A stretch of DNA of 64,000 bases from WHUA01 sp963711215 (GCA_963711215.1 CAVQDH010000008.1:1-64000); one strand, 5' to 3'; positions 47,251 through 57,603 are shown, counted from the stretch's first letter. Translations and numbers: made by a program. The notes: generated by a model not told the origin, from the letters alone.

Positions 47251-47907
47251 TACCCCGCACCCCGGACGGTCTGCAGCATCGGCCGGCCGAAGCCCTTGTC
47301 CAGCTTCTGCCGCAGCCGGCTGATCTGCACGTCGATCACGCCGGTCTTGGGATCGAAGTGATAGTTCCACACCTGCTCGAGCAGCATAGTCCGGGTGACG
47401 ACCTGGCCCGAATGGCGCATCAGGAACTCGAGGATCTGGAATTCGCGCGGCAGCAGGTCGATCGGCCGTCCGGCGCGGGTCACGCTGCGGGACAGCAGAT
47501 CCATCTCGAGATCGCCGACCCGCATCTGGGTGTCGGTCGGCGCCGTCCGGCCCCGCCGCAGCAGCGACTCCAGGCGCGCATGCAGCTCGGAGAAGGCATA
47601 GGGCTTGGTGAGATAGTCATCACCGCCGGCGCGGAGGCCCTTGACCCGGTCGTCGACCCGGTCCATGGCGCTGAGGATCAGCACCGGCGTGGCGTTGCCC
47701 TCCTTCCGCAAGCAGCTCGACGATATTAAGGCCGTCCATGCCCGGCAGCATGCGGTCGACGATCATCGCGCTATAGGGCTCGGTCGTCGCCAGATGCAGC
47801 CCGTCGGGCCCGTTGGCCGCATGATCGACCACGAAGCCGCATTCTTTCAGTCCCTTGGCCAGAAACGCCGCCGCCTCTTCATCGTCCTCAATAAGCAAAA
47901 TCCGCAT
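47228..47907 (-). CDS. OmpR-family response regulator, frame broken twice
   Basis: About 225 residues. Receiver with acidic 'LLIEDDEE', phosphorylated Asp in 'AMIVDRMLPGMDGL', and Lys switch in 'YLTKPYAFSEL'. C-terminal winged helix 'VGDLEMDLLSRSV', 'LPREFQILEFLMRH', 'VDVQISRLRQKLD'. +1 breaks near 47706 (within 'VELLRKEGN') and near 47251; the latter, once removed, ends the protein '..GYAFVAAD' and restores the kinase ATG. Divergent from the oxidoreductase array 255 bases away. Confidence 0.83.
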
Positions 47908-48161
47908 TTTTCGGGCTCACATCCTTCCTGCCGGCTGCGCTCTCCCGAATCGCGCCGGCGCTCGCGTAATAGATGCGCAGCCCGGCGCGATTTCGCAAGA
48001 AGAAGCGGCATATAGGGCGCAAGGCATGTGTGACAGGGCGATATCATCCGGCTATTGTGCGGGCATCTCCGCTTGGCCGGGGCAGCGGCGGCTCACGCCG
48101 CGCACGCGCCGGGCGGCCTCAACCGATGTTCCGGAACCATTGAAAAGGCAAGGAGGAAGCG

Positions 48162-49184
48162 ATGGCTGGCATGCAGTTCGGCTTGATGGTGCGGGCGCAG
48201 TTCCCGGCGGAAGATGACATGCAGGTCCGATTCCGGGAGCTGATGGAGCAGGCCCGGCTCGCCGACAAGCTGGGTTATGCCAGCATCACCAACGGCATGC
48301 ACTACAGCTCGGCGCCGTTCCAGGATTTCCAGCAGCTGCCGTTCCTGTCCCGCGTCATGGCCGAGGCGCCGAACCTCCGGCTCAACTTCGGCATCATCCT
48401 CCTGTCGCTGCACAAGCCGCTGGATATCGCGGAATCCCTCGCCACGGTCGACGTGATGAGCGGCGGCCGGGTGATCTTCGGCGCGGCGCTGGGCTATCGC
48501 GAGGTCGAGTTCCTCGCCTTCGGAACCACGGCGAAGGAGAAGGTCAGGCGCTTCGAGGAGAACCTGATTGCGATCAAGCGGCTGTGGACCGAGGACGTGG
48601 TCAACATGAAAGGCTCGCATTTCGAGCTGAAGGACGCCTCGGCGGCGACCAAGCCGGTGCAGAAGCCGCATCCGCCGATCTGGATCGGTGCCAATGCCGA
48701 TGTCGCGATCCAGCGGGCGGCGCGCATGGGTGACTGCTGGTACGTCAATCCGCATAACCGCACCGATACGATCATCCGCCAGACGGAGGTCTACAAGCGC
48801 GCGCTCGACGACGCGGGCAAGCCCTTCCCGGCGGAATTCCCGGCCAGGCGCGAGGTCTTCGTCGCCAGCTCGCGGGAAGAGGCGATGCGGCTCTGCAAGC
48901 CCTTCCTCGCGAAGAAATACAAGGCCTATCACGAGTGGGGCCAGGACAAGGTCATGCCGGAAGGCGACAACGACCTCGGCCTCGATTTCGACGATCTGGT
49001 GCGCGACCGCTTCTTCGTCGGCTCGCCCGACGAGGTTGCCGAGCAGATCCTGAACTTCAACAAAGCAACCGGCATCAACCACCTGATCATGAGCATGCAG
49101 TGGCCGGGCATGCCGCAGAGCATGGTGCTGGACACCATCACCATGGTCGCCGAGGAAGTCTTCCCGCGCGTCCGCAAGGGCTAA
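48162..49184 (+). CDS. Luciferase-like (LLM) flavin/F420-dependent oxidoreductase, copy 1
   Basis: 340 residues, complete. LLM TIM-barrel: 'QFGLMVRAQFP' at the start, 'GIILLSLHKPLDIAESLATVDVMSGGR', 'FGAALGYREVEF' and 'PPIWIGANAD'. Family consensus block 'YHEWGQDKVMPEGDNDL' near the C-terminus. Strong 'AAGGAGG' ribosome site. Members use F420 or FMN to reduce or oxidise small substrates. First of four tandem copies that lie beside a complete F420 operon, so F420 is plausible but not proven by sequence. Confidence 0.85.
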   Translation: MAGMQFGLMVRAQFPAEDDMQVRFRELMEQARLADKLGYASITNGMHYSSAPFQDFQQLPFLSRVMAEAPNLRLNFGIILLSLHKPLDIAESLATVDVMSGGRVIFGAALGYREVEFLAFGTTAKEKVRRFEENLIAIKRLWTEDVVNMKGSHFELKDASAATKPVQKPHPPIWIGANADVAIQRAARMGDCWYVNPHNRTDTIIRQTEVYKRALDDAGKPFPAEFPARREVFVASSREEAMRLCKPFLAKKYKAYHEWGQDKVMPEGDNDLGLDFDDLVRDRFFVGSPDEVAEQILNFNKATGINHLIMSMQWPGMPQSMVLDTITMVAEEVFPRVRKG

Positions 49185-49219
49185 CGCGGCCGAGCGCAAA
49201 AAGAAGGATGTCTGACTGA

Positions 49220-50246
49220 ATGAAGAAGATGCAGTTTGGCGTGATGCTGCGCGGCGTGTTTCCGCAGGGCGACGATATGCGGACCCGCTTCGAGGAGCTG
49301 ATGGAGCAGGCCCGGCTGATGGAGACGCTGGGTTACGACTCGCTGACCAAGGGCTCGCATTTCTCCACCTATCCGATGCAGGAGATGGTGCAGATCCCGT
49401 TCCTCTCCCGGGTCATGGCCGAATGCCCAAGCCTCCGGCTTAACGCGGGCATCGTGCTCCTCGCGCTCCATAAGCCGCTCGAAGTGGCCGAGAACTTCGC
49501 CACGATGGACCTGATGTCGAACGGCAAGATGATCTTCGGCTGTGCGCTCGGCTACCGTGACGTTGAATTCAAGGGCTTCGGCATCGAACGCAAAGGCGCG
49601 GTCCGCCGGTTCGAGGAGAATCTGGACGCGATCAAGCGCCTCTGGGCCGGCGGTCCCGGTGACGATGAAGGGCTCGCATTTCGAGCTGGAGGAGGCGCGC
49701 ATCAGCGTGCCGCTGGTGCAGAAGCCGCATCCGCCGATCTGGCTCGGCGCCAATGCCGACAAGGCGGTCGAGCGGGCGGCCCGGCTCGGCGACTGCTGGT
49801 ATCTTAACCCGCATCAGCGGCTCGACATCTTCCAGCGCCAGATCGAGATCTACAAGCGCACGCTCGACGTCTGCGGCAAGCCGTTTCCGGCCGAATTGCC
49901 GATGCGGCGGGAGGTGTTCTGCGCGCCGACCCACGAAGAAGCCGTCCGCATCGCCGGTCCCTTCCTCAAGAGCATGTACGAGGCCTACGAAGAATGGGGC
50001 CAGGACAAGGTCATGGCCGAAGGCGACAAGGACATCAGCATGCGCTACGAGGAGCTCGCCAAGGACCGCTTCATCGTCGGCTCGCCGGACGAGGTCGCCG
50101 AGGAGATGCTGCGCTATCATAAGCTGCTCGGCGTCAACCACATCATCATGAGCGTGCAGGGTACCGGGCTGCCGCAAAGCCAGGTGCTGGAGACCTTCGA
50201 GCTGATGGCGAAAGAGGTCTTCCCGAAAGTTCAGCAGGGCATGTGA
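49220..50246 (+). CDS. Luciferase-like (LLM) oxidoreductase, copy 2, frame broken once
   Basis: About 341 residues when repaired. Same architecture as copy 1 ('KMQFGVMLRGVFPQGDDM', 'LLALHKPLEVAENFATMD', 'PPIWLGANADKAVERAAR', 'YEEWGQDKVMAEGDKDI'). A single extra C near 49660 shifts the frame inside the substrate-loop region 'VTMKGSHFEL'. Removing it joins the halves in register with copies 1 and 4. 35 bases after copy 1. Confidence 0.83.
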
Positions 50247-50263
50247 CGGAAGGAGGCGGACCG

Positions 50264-51297
50264 ATGAGCGGCAAGACGATGCGCTACGGGATCGGCATGC
50301 GGACGCAATACCCGCAGGGCGACGACATGGTGAAGCGGACCGAAGACCAGATGGCCCAGGCCCGGCTCGCCGATACGCTCGGCTTCGACAGCCTGATGAA
50401 AAGCCAGCATCTCGCCGGCTATCCGCTGCAGGAATTCCAGCAGGTGCCGTTCCTCGCGCGCGCCATGGCGGAGGCGCCGAACCTGCGGCTCATCACCGGG
50501 ATCGTGCTGCTGTCGCTGCACAAGCCGCTCGACCTCGCCGAGCAGCTCGCCACCATCGACGTGATGTCCGGGCGGGCGGCTGATCTTCGGCGCCGGTCTC
50601 GGCTATCGCGAGGTGGAGTTCAAGGCGTTCGGCACCACGGCGAAGGATCGGGTGCCGCGTTTCGTCGAGAATCTCGAGGCGATCAAGCGGCTGTGGACCG
50701 AGGACGAGGTGACGATGACAGGGCTCGCATTTCGAGCTCGACCATGTCCGCGTCTCGCTCAAGCCGGCGCAGAAGCCGACGCCGCCGATCTGGATCGGCG
50801 CGAATGCGGACGGCGCGATCAAGCGCGCCGCGAAGCTGGGCGACGCCTGGTTCATCAATCCGCATCAGAAGATGGAGACGATCGCCCGCCAGCTCGACAT
50901 CTACCGCCGCGCGCTCGACGAGCTCGGCAAGCCCTTTCCGAAGGAGCTGCCGCTGGCGCGCGAGATCTTCATCGCCCCCAGCAAGGAACAGGCGATGCAG
51001 CGCTGCGGCGCCTATCTCGCCGAGAAATACAAGATCTATCACGAATGGGGCCAGGACACGGCGATGCCCGAGGGTGATAACGACCTGTCGCTGGCGCTGG
51101 AGGAATTGCAGGAGGACCGCTTCCTGCTCGGGCCGGCGGATCAGATCGCCGACAGCCTGATCCAGTACAACAAGCAGCTCGGCGTCAACCATGTGGTGCT
51201 GCAGTTCCACTGGGTCGGCATGCCGCAGGACCTCGTGCTGGAGCAGATGCAGATGTTCGCCGAAGAGGTCATGCCAAAGGTGGCGCAGGGCGTCTGA
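50264..51297 (+). CDS. Luciferase-like (LLM) oxidoreductase, copy 3, frame broken twice
   Basis: About 343 residues when repaired. 'TMRYGIGMRTQYPQGDDM', 'LLSLHKPLDLAEQLATIDVMSG', 'FGAGLGYREVEF', 'PPIWIGANADGAIKRAAK', 'YHEWGQDTAMPEGDNDL'. Extra G near 50573 (before 'RLIFGAG') and near 50720 (in 'MTGSHFEL'). ATG at 50264 with 'GGAGG' seven bases upstream. Restored, it aligns end to end with the other copies. Confidence 0.82.
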
Positions 51298-51334
51298 CCG
51301 GCGCGGACGAAAAAAGGAACGGGAGTAACGCTCA

Positions 51335-52351
51335 ATGAAATACGGCTTCTTCATTCGCGGGCAGTATCGTCAGGGCGACGACATGGTGGCCCGGTTCAAG
51401 GAACTGATGGCGCAGGCGCGGCTCGCCGACGAGCTGGGATTCTCCGACCTACTGACCGGCATGCATTACGCGAGCTATCCGCTCAGCCAGTTCCAGCTCC
51501 TCCCCTTCCTGTCGCGCGTGATGGTCGAGGTGCCGCACATGCGCATCGTCACCGGGATCATCCTTCTGTCGCTGCACAAGCCGCTCGACATCGCCGAGCA
51601 GCTCGCGACGATCGACGTGATGTCGGAAGGCCGGCTCGTCTTCGGCTCGGGCCTCGGTTATCGCGACGTGGAATTCAAGGGCTTCGGCACGAACCAGAAG
51701 GAGCGCGTGCCGCGGCTGCTCGAGAATCTCGAAGCGATCAAGCGGTTGTGGACCGAGGATCACGTCAACATGAAGGGCTCGCATTTCGAGCTCGCCGACT
51801 GCACCCTCGCGCTCAAGCCCCTGCAGAAGCCGATGCCGCCGATCTGGCTCGGCGCCAACGCGGATGCCGCGGTGCGCCGCGCGGCCAAGCTGGCGGACGC
51901 TTGGTTCATCAACCCGCACCAGCGCATGGACACGATCGAGCGTCAGCTCAGCATCTACAACCAGTCGCTGGAGGAATTCGGCAAGCCCTTCCCGAAGGAG
52001 CTGCCGCTGATGCGCGAGATCTTTGTCGCCAAGTCGCGCGACGAGGCGACGCGGCTGGCGCGCCCCTACCTCGAGGAGAAGTACAAGGTCTACCACGAGT
52101 GGGGCCAGGACAAGGCGATGCCCAAGGGCGACGACGACCTGTCGCTCGACTTCGAGGAGCTGACGCGCGACCGCTTCCTGTTCGGCTCGCCCGACGAGGT
52201 CGCCGAGCAGATCATCGGCTACAACAAGCGGCTCGGCGTGACGCATATGGTGCTGGGGCTGCATTGGGTCGGCATGCCGCACAGCCAGGTCACCGACAGC
52301 ATGCATCTGTTCGCCGAAGAGGTGATGCCCAAGGTGAAGCAGGCGCTGTGA
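51335..52351 (+). CDS. Luciferase-like (LLM) oxidoreductase, copy 4
   Basis: 338 residues, complete. 'KYGFFIRGQYRQGDDM', 'GIILLSLHKPLDIAEQLATIDVMSEGR', 'FGSGLGYRDVEF', 'PPIWLGANADAAVRRAAK', 'YHEWGQDKAMPKGDDDL'. Last of the array; a REP-like repeat follows and probably ends the transcript. The four N-termini differ most ('AQF', 'GVF', 'TQY', 'GQY'), so the paralogues may have different substrates. Confidence 0.85.
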   Translation: MKYGFFIRGQYRQGDDMVARFKELMAQARLADELGFSDLLTGMHYASYPLSQFQLLPFLSRVMVEVPHMRIVTGIILLSLHKPLDIAEQLATIDVMSEGRLVFGSGLGYRDVEFKGFGTNQKERVPRLLENLEAIKRLWTEDHVNMKGSHFELADCTLALKPLQKPMPPIWLGANADAAVRRAAKLADAWFINPHQRMDTIERQLSIYNQSLEEFGKPFPKELPLMREIFVAKSRDEATRLARPYLEEKYKVYHEWGQDKAMPKGDDDLSLDFEELTRDRFLFGSPDEVAEQIIGYNKRLGVTHMVLGLHWVGMPHSQVTDSMHLFAEEVMPKVKQAL

Positions 52352-52358
52352 GGGCGCC

Positions 52359-52390
52359 GTAGCCCAGATGGAGCAATAGCGAAATCCGGG
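52359..52390. repeat. REP-like palindromic repeat
   Basis: Begins 'gtagcccagatggag' and ends 'gaaatccggg'; arms GCCCAGAT/ATCCGGGC pair with one mismatch. This is the common 'tagcccggatggagc...atccggg' intergenic repeat of proteobacteria. It lies right after the fourth oxidoreductase and may act as a terminator. Confidence 0.6.
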
Positions 52391-52410
52391 CCGTTTGCTG
52401 CGAGGCGAGA

Positions 52411-53301
52411 ATGAAAAATGCCGCGCGCCTTCTTCTCTCGTTCATGCTTTTCTCGTGCCTGTCGACCGGCGCGTGGGCGCAGGCGCTTTCGGTCACCAGC
52501 GTGACCTTCCCCGGCGCCAAGGCCGCGGGCTTTCCTTACGCCGAGGAAGTGAGCGGGGAGCTGCGGATACCGAAAGGGGCTGCCGGCAAGGTTCCCGCTG
52601 TCGTCATTCTGCACGGCAGCGGCGGTATCGACGGGCGGGGCGCGTTTTACGCCGAAGCGTTGAACGGGAATGGGGTCGCCACCCTCGAAGTCTACATGTT
52701 CGACCGGGGCAAGCGTCCGAAGACGGGTCCCCAGACCAACTATACGCATGCCTACGGGGCGCTCCGCTACCTTGCGCAGCGGCCCGATATCATCGCTTCC
52801 TCGATCGGCGTGATGGGGTTCTCCTGGGGCGGTTCGCTTTCGCTCGTGTCGGCGTCGAAGTCCCTGACCGAGGCGTTCACGGCCGGTACCGGCGGGCTGC
52901 GGTTCGCCGCGCACGCGCCCTTCTATCCGGTCTGCTGGACGCACCTGCGCAAGGCGACGGACCCGCAGAGCCCGGCTTACGAATTCTACCAGGCTTTCAC
53001 CGGCGCCCCGGTGCTGCTGTCCTACGGCGGCCGGGACGACTACGAGGCGTCGCCACGCGACTGCACCGAATTCCTCGCCGCCCTGCCGGAGGCGGCGGCC
53101 CGACACGTGACCCTGCAGTTCTATCCCGACGCGACGCACGGATGGGACGGCCCCTACCCGCGGACGCTGCAGTTCGAGGATCGCTATGCGCACGGCGGCC
53201 GAGGCGGCACCGTGCATATGAAGCCCGATGCCGGAATCGCCGCGCAGTCGCGAGCGATGGTGGTCGACTTCTTCCTGCGGACTCTGAAGGCGCGTGGGTA
53301 G
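52411..53301 (+). CDS. Secreted dienelactone hydrolase-family protein
   Basis: 296 residues. Signal peptide 1-23 ('LLLSFMLFSCLSTGAWAQA'). Alpha/beta hydrolase: oxyanion 'ILHGSGGIDGRG', nucleophile Ser in 'GVMGFSWGGSLS', Asp in 'YGGRDDYEAS' and His in 'DATHGWDGP'. DLH-like, using Ser where classical DienHs use Cys. Periplasmic. Downstream of the oxidoreductase array on the same strand but separated by the REP repeat; a shared pathway is possible but unproven. Confidence 0.82.
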   Translation: MKNAARLLLSFMLFSCLSTGAWAQALSVTSVTFPGAKAAGFPYAEEVSGELRIPKGAAGKVPAVVILHGSGGIDGRGAFYAEALNGNGVATLEVYMFDRGKRPKTGPQTNYTHAYGALRYLAQRPDIIASSIGVMGFSWGGSLSLVSASKSLTEAFTAGTGGLRFAAHAPFYPVCWTHLRKATDPQSPAYEFYQAFTGAPVLLSYGGRDDYEASPRDCTEFLAALPEAAARHVTLQFYPDATHGWDGPYPRTLQFEDRYAHGGRGGTVHMKPDAGIAAQSRAMVVDFFLRTLKARG

Positions 53302-53364
53302 CGGTTGCCGACCCGTGCTTTCGGCTGGGGCCGATGGCCGTGGCGGGTTGCCTCGCGCCGGTCG

Positions 53365-54453
53365 TTAGAAGCGCATCGAAAGGGCGAGCGATCCGAAGTC
53401 GTCGAAGCCTTTCTGGCCGTAGAACTCCGGCGAGCGGAAGACTTGGGTGTAGGAAATCCGGAAGCGCTGAAACGTGATGGCGGCGCCCGCCTGGAAGTCC
53501 GCGACCACGGGAATCTTGTCGACGCTGCGGCTGTCTGCGAAGGTATTGCCGTCGAGGAAGATGTTGCGGGCGATTGCTCTCCCCTCGAGTCCGCCGAAGA
53601 AATACCAGCCGACATTGTCTTCGGGCCGAAAGAAATCAGACCCCGGCAGGTTGGGGCGGATCTTGGGCGGGCCGTAATCCGCCGGCAGATCCTTGCCGAA
53701 GCGGGCCACGAAGCCGGCGGCGCCGTAGGTCAATACATTGCCGAGCGCGACGCCGGCATGCGGCGTGAAATCGAGCCCCAGGTGCTGGATGGGGACGATC
53801 TTGGAAACCGGCAGCTCGAACAGGCTGCGGCGGCTGCGCTCGTAATAGAGCTCGAGGCCGGGCTCGGTTTTCAGCTGATAATCCCAACCGCGCGGCTTCT
53901 TGAAGCCGAAGATCCGGTGCCATTCGGTCTGGGTCTCCCGGGCGAAGGAATAAGGACCGACGACGCCCAGCTCGACATCGAGCTTGTCGAGCCACGTGCC
54001 GCTGTCGGAGACCAGCCCCAGCCCGCCATAGAGCCAGCCCGCATAAGGCCGGTCATTGGTCGGCGGAACGCTCAAGGCGGTATCCGTGGGCGTGTAGATA
54101 TTCTGCCCGATCGAGAAGCTGAACCGCATGTTGTAGGTCGTCTTGAACAGCGGCAGGATCTCGCCCAGCTTGCGCATGGGCTTCGGCACCGCGCCTTCCG
54201 GCGACAGGTAGGCCGCGCGCATGCCGTTGGTGAAATGCTTGTCGCTGCCGCCGAAGAAATCGTTGTCGAATTGCAGCGTCACGAAGCTGGACGGGTCGAG
54301 CGGCTTCTTCTCCGCATCCGGCGGATCTGCCGCCCAGGCCGTCGAAATGACCGCCAGCGCGGCCACGGCGGACAGCAGGAAAAACATTATGCTGCGGCAG
54401 TGCCGGGTTTTTTGAAAAGGCGAGGGCGCTCGGTTGAACCGCATACAGGTCAT
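53365..54453 (-). CDS. lpxR: Lipid A deacylase LpxR-like outer-membrane protein
   Basis: About 362 residues. Signal peptide in 'MFFLLSAVAALAVISTAWAA'. The catalytic LpxR-like start is 'TLQFDNDFFGGSDKHFTNG', and 'QTEWHRIFGF' provides the conserved His. Barrel strands follow to the C-terminal 'LALSMRF' ending in Phe, as outer-membrane proteins do. Start at 54453 overlaps the fbiC stop (ATGA); 54444 and 54387 are alternatives. LpxR removes the 3' acyloxyacyl chain of lipid A. Its place at the end of an F420 operon is unexpected. Confidence 0.8.
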   Translation of the reverse strand: MTCMRFNRAPSPFQKTRHCRSIMFFLLSAVAALAVISTAWAADPPDAEKKPLDPSSFVTLQFDNDFFGGSDKHFTNGMRAAYLSPEGAVPKPMRKLGEILPLFKTTYNMRFSFSIGQNIYTPTDTALSVPPTNDRPYAGWLYGGLGLVSDSGTWLDKLDVELGVVGPYSFARETQTEWHRIFGFKKPRGWDYQLKTEPGLELYYERSRRSLFELPVSKIVPIQHLGLDFTPHAGVALGNVLTYGAAGFVARFGKDLPADYGPPKIRPNLPGSDFFRPEDNVGWYFFGGLEGRAIARNIFLDGNTFADSRSVDKIPVVADFQAGAAITFQRFRISYTQVFRSPEFYGQKGFDDFGSLALSMRF

Positions 54454-56901
54454 TCGGCCGCGTCTAGGCCGGGCCGGACCAGCGGCGACGGGGCATCGTC
54501 CGGCCGCTCGTAACGCACCGCGCGCGGCAGGATGACTGCGGCGAGCGGGTCGGCGCCGAAAGAAGCGGACACGCGCTCTTCCGGCACGTCCTGGTAGAGC
54601 GTGGTCCGCTGTTTCGGAGTCCGGCCGACGGAGCGGATCATCGCTTCCATCGCCTCCGGCGGCATCTCCTCGCCATGGGCCGCGCCGGCCGCGCGCGTGA
54701 TCGTTTCGTTCATCAGCGTGCCGCCGACATCGTTTGCGCCGGCGTTGAGGCAGGCGCGTACGCCGTCCGGCCCCATCTTGACCCACGACGTCTGCACGCT
54801 GCGGAAATGCGGATGCAGCGCCAGCCGCGCCACCGCGTGCATCAGCACGCCCTCGCGGAAGGTCGGGCCGCGCCGCGCCCGGCCCTTCAGGAAGATCGGC
54901 GCCTCCATGGCGACGAACGGAAGCGGCACGAATTCGGTGAAGCCGCCGGTGCGCATCTGCAGATCACGCAGCCGCAGCAGGTGGCGGGCCCAGTTCTCCG
55001 GCCCGTCGACATGGCCGAACATGATCGTGGCCGTGCTGCGCAGGCCGACCCGGTGAGCGGTCTCCATCACGGAAAGCCACTGCTCGGTGTTGACCTTGTC
55101 GGGACAGATGATCGCCCGGATTTCGTCGTCCAGGATCTCCGCCGCCGTGCCGGGCAAGGTGCCGAGCCCCGCGTCGTACAGCTCCTGGAGGAAGGTCTCG
55201 ACGCTCTTGCCCAGCGTCTTCGCGCCCTGCCAGATCTCCAGCGGCGTGAAGGCGTGCAGATGCATGTCCGGCAGCACGGCCTTGAGCCGCCGGCAGATGT
55301 CGAGATAGGTCTCGCCGGTGTAGTCGGGGTGGATGCCGCCTTGCAGGCAGAGCTCGGTCGCGCCGCGCTGCCACGCCTCGCGGCCGCGCCGCTCGATCTC
55401 GTCGAGGCCCAGGTCGTAAGGCTTGCCGCGCAGGTTCTCGCTCAGCTTGCCCTTGGAGAATGCGCAGAACTGGCAGCGGAAGTAGCAGACGTTGGTGTAG
55501 TTGATGTTGCGGTTGACGACATAGGTCACGGTGTCGCCGTTGACCGCACGGCGCAGCCGGTCGGCCGCGGCGCAGACCTCGGCGAATTCGCGGCCGCGCG
55601 CGTGGAAGAGGCGGACGATCTCGGCTTCGTCGAGCGTCTCGCCGGCGGATGCCTTGTCGAGGATCGCGCGGAAATCCGCATCCACCCTGCCGATCCCGGG
55701 CGCGAGGTCGGGCGGCGCGCCGGGCTTGCCGGTCGACCAGGTCTCGGTGCGGGCGAAGCCGTCCGTGTCGATCGCGCGCACGACGGGCGTGCGGAAACGC
55801 GCGTCGATCCAGTCTTCGGCCTTGCGCGCATAGGTGGGATAGAGGGCGAGGCGCTCGGTCAGCAGCTTGCCTGCCGTCGCCGTCTCGCGGGTCAGCGCGT
55901 CGAGATGCGGCCAGGGCGCCTCCGGGTTGACGTGGTCGGGCGTCACCGGCGACACGCCGCCCCAGTCGTTGATGCCCGCGCCGACCAGCTTCGGCAGGAC
56001 GCCCGGGCTCAGGTTCGGCGGCGCCTGGATGTTCATCTCCGGCCCGAAGACGAGGCGCGCCACGGCAATGGTCCACAGCAGCTCGTCGAGGTCGGGCTCG
56101 GGCGCATCGGCCATGCGGGTATCCGGCTTGGCGCGGAAGTTCTGGATGATGATTTCCTGCACGTGGCCGTAACGCTCATGCAGGCCGCGGAGTTCCAGCA
56201 AAGATTCGATTCTTTCGCGCCGCGTCTCGCCGATGCCGATCAGGATGCCCGAGGTGAACGGCACGCGAAGCTCGCCGGCGAGCCGGATCGTTTCCAGCCG
56301 CGCCGCGGGATGCTTGTCCGGCGAGCCGTAGTGCGGCCCGCCTTTCTCGCAGAGGCGCGGCGACGCGCTTTCCAGCATCAGACCCTGGGATATCGAGACC
56401 GTACGCAGGCGGGCGATGTCGTCCTTGGTCAGCACGCCCGGATTGACGTGCGGGAACAGCCCGGTTTCCTCGAACACGCTGCGCGCCATCTCGACCAGGT
56501 AGGAGATCGTCGTCTCGTGGCCGAGCGCCGCCAGCTCCTGACGCGCGACCTCGTAACGCAGCTCCGGCTTGTCGCCGAGGGTGAACAGCGCTTCCTTGCA
56601 ACCGGCGGCGGCGCCGGCCCGCGCGACCGCCAGCACCTCGTCCCGCGTCATATAGGCGCGCTGGCCTTTGTGGGGCGGGTGGGCGAAGGTGCAGTAGTGG
56701 CAGACGTCGCGGCAGAGCTGGGTCAAGCGGGATGAACACCTTGCGGGAATAGCTGAACGCGACCGGATGGCCCTCGTCGCGTAGCCCGGCAGCCGCGGCC
56801 GTCAGCGCGGCCGTGTCATTGACGTCGGCAAGGGCCAGCGCGGCGTCGCGGTCGAGCCGTCTGCCTCTCGTCATTGTCTTCTCCGTAAGATCCCCGCTCA
56901 T
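54450..56901 (-). CDS. fbiC: 7,8-didemethyl-8-hydroxy-5-deazariboflavin (Fo) synthase, CofG-CofH fusion, frame broken once
   Basis: About 816 residues, close to FbiC of actinobacteria. Two radical-SAM halves: CofG with C63, C67, C70 ('CRDVCHYC') and CofH with C472, C476, C479 ('CYFRCQFC'). It joins a tyrosine-derived unit to the ribityl-diaminouracil intermediate to make Fo. One extra T near 56731 breaks the frame after 'KVFIPL'; its removal gives 'LTQLCRDV'. ATG at 56901 overlaps the cofC stop; ATG at 56874 with 'GGAG' is also good. Confidence 0.93.
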
Positions 56902-57578
56902 TGTCCGGCGCCTCCGGCCCGGCGTTGTCCGGAGCATAGCCGCGCCGCGATGCCGCTGAAGTCGAGATAGGCATGGGTGCGCGTCGCGCCGCCCCGCTCG
57001 ATCAGCACGCGCAGATCGTCCGGCGTGTCGATGTCGAGGCCGATGCCGGGAAGATCGACGATCCGGGGCTCGATCCCGCGCTCCCGGGCGGTGGCCAGGT
57101 GCGGCTGGAAGCTGTCGTTGCCGAAGCTGAAAGGAATAAGCCCCGGCGGCGAGACGGCGATGCAGTTCGAGCCGCGGCGGTCGTGCGCCGGGACGATCGT
57201 CATGGCGGGGGCGGCGTCATGCGCAGCCAGGACGGCGTCGATTTCGGCCGCCGTGATCAGCGGCGTGTCGCCGGGGACCGTGACCATGCCTCGGGCGCCG
57301 CTCGCTTTGAGCGCCGCCGCCGCACGCTCGATCGCGGCGGTCTGACCCTGGTTTTCCGCCTCTTCAATCAGGCGCGCGCCATAGGCGCGGGCGACGGCCG
57401 CGGCTTCCGGGTCGCGCGTGACGACGAGGATGCCGTCCAGCGCGGTCGCCTGCGACGCTGCCGTCAGCACGTCCTCATACATGGTGCGGAACAGCAGACG
57501 GCGCTCCGCCGGGCTCAGCGCGCCGGCGAGCCGTTGTTTCGCATCCACGAGATCTTTTGCCGGTAGCACCGCCCACAT
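56898..57578 (-). CDS. cofC: 2-phospho-L-lactate (or phosphoenolpyruvate) guanylyltransferase
   Basis: 226 residues. Starts 'WAVLPAKDLVDAKQRLAGAL', the nucleotidyltransferase Lys/Arg pattern, with 'VPGDTPLITAAEID' supplying the metal Asp and 'SNCIAVSPPGLIPFSFG' the substrate loop. Makes the activated lactyl/enolpyruvyl-diphospho-guanosine for CofD. Which three-carbon acid is used cannot be read. 25 bases downstream of cofD and overlapping fbiC. Confidence 0.92.
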   Translation of the reverse strand: MWAVLPAKDLVDAKQRLAGALSPAERRLLFRTMYEDVLTAASQATALDGILVVTRDPEAAAVARAYGARLIEEAENQGQTAAIERAAAALKASGARGMVTVPGDTPLITAAEIDAVLAAHDAAPAMTIVPAHDRRGSNCIAVSPPGLIPFSFGNDSFQPHLATARERGIEPRIVDLPGIGLDIDTPDDLRVLIERGGATRTHAYLDFSGIAARLCSGQRRAGGAGQ

Positions 57579-57603
57579 GCCAGGATTCCTTGTTTTGGTG
57601 CGG

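Noticed and set aside
48162..52351. Assembly duplication explaining the four LLM genes
   Set aside because: The copies differ along their whole length and in their spacers, so they are true paralogues.
54675..56735. Long open frame on the plus strand opposite fbiC
   Set aside because: Arg/Ala/Asp-rich shadow of a GC-rich gene; no family, no ribosome site, and the minus strand encodes clear FbiC motifs.
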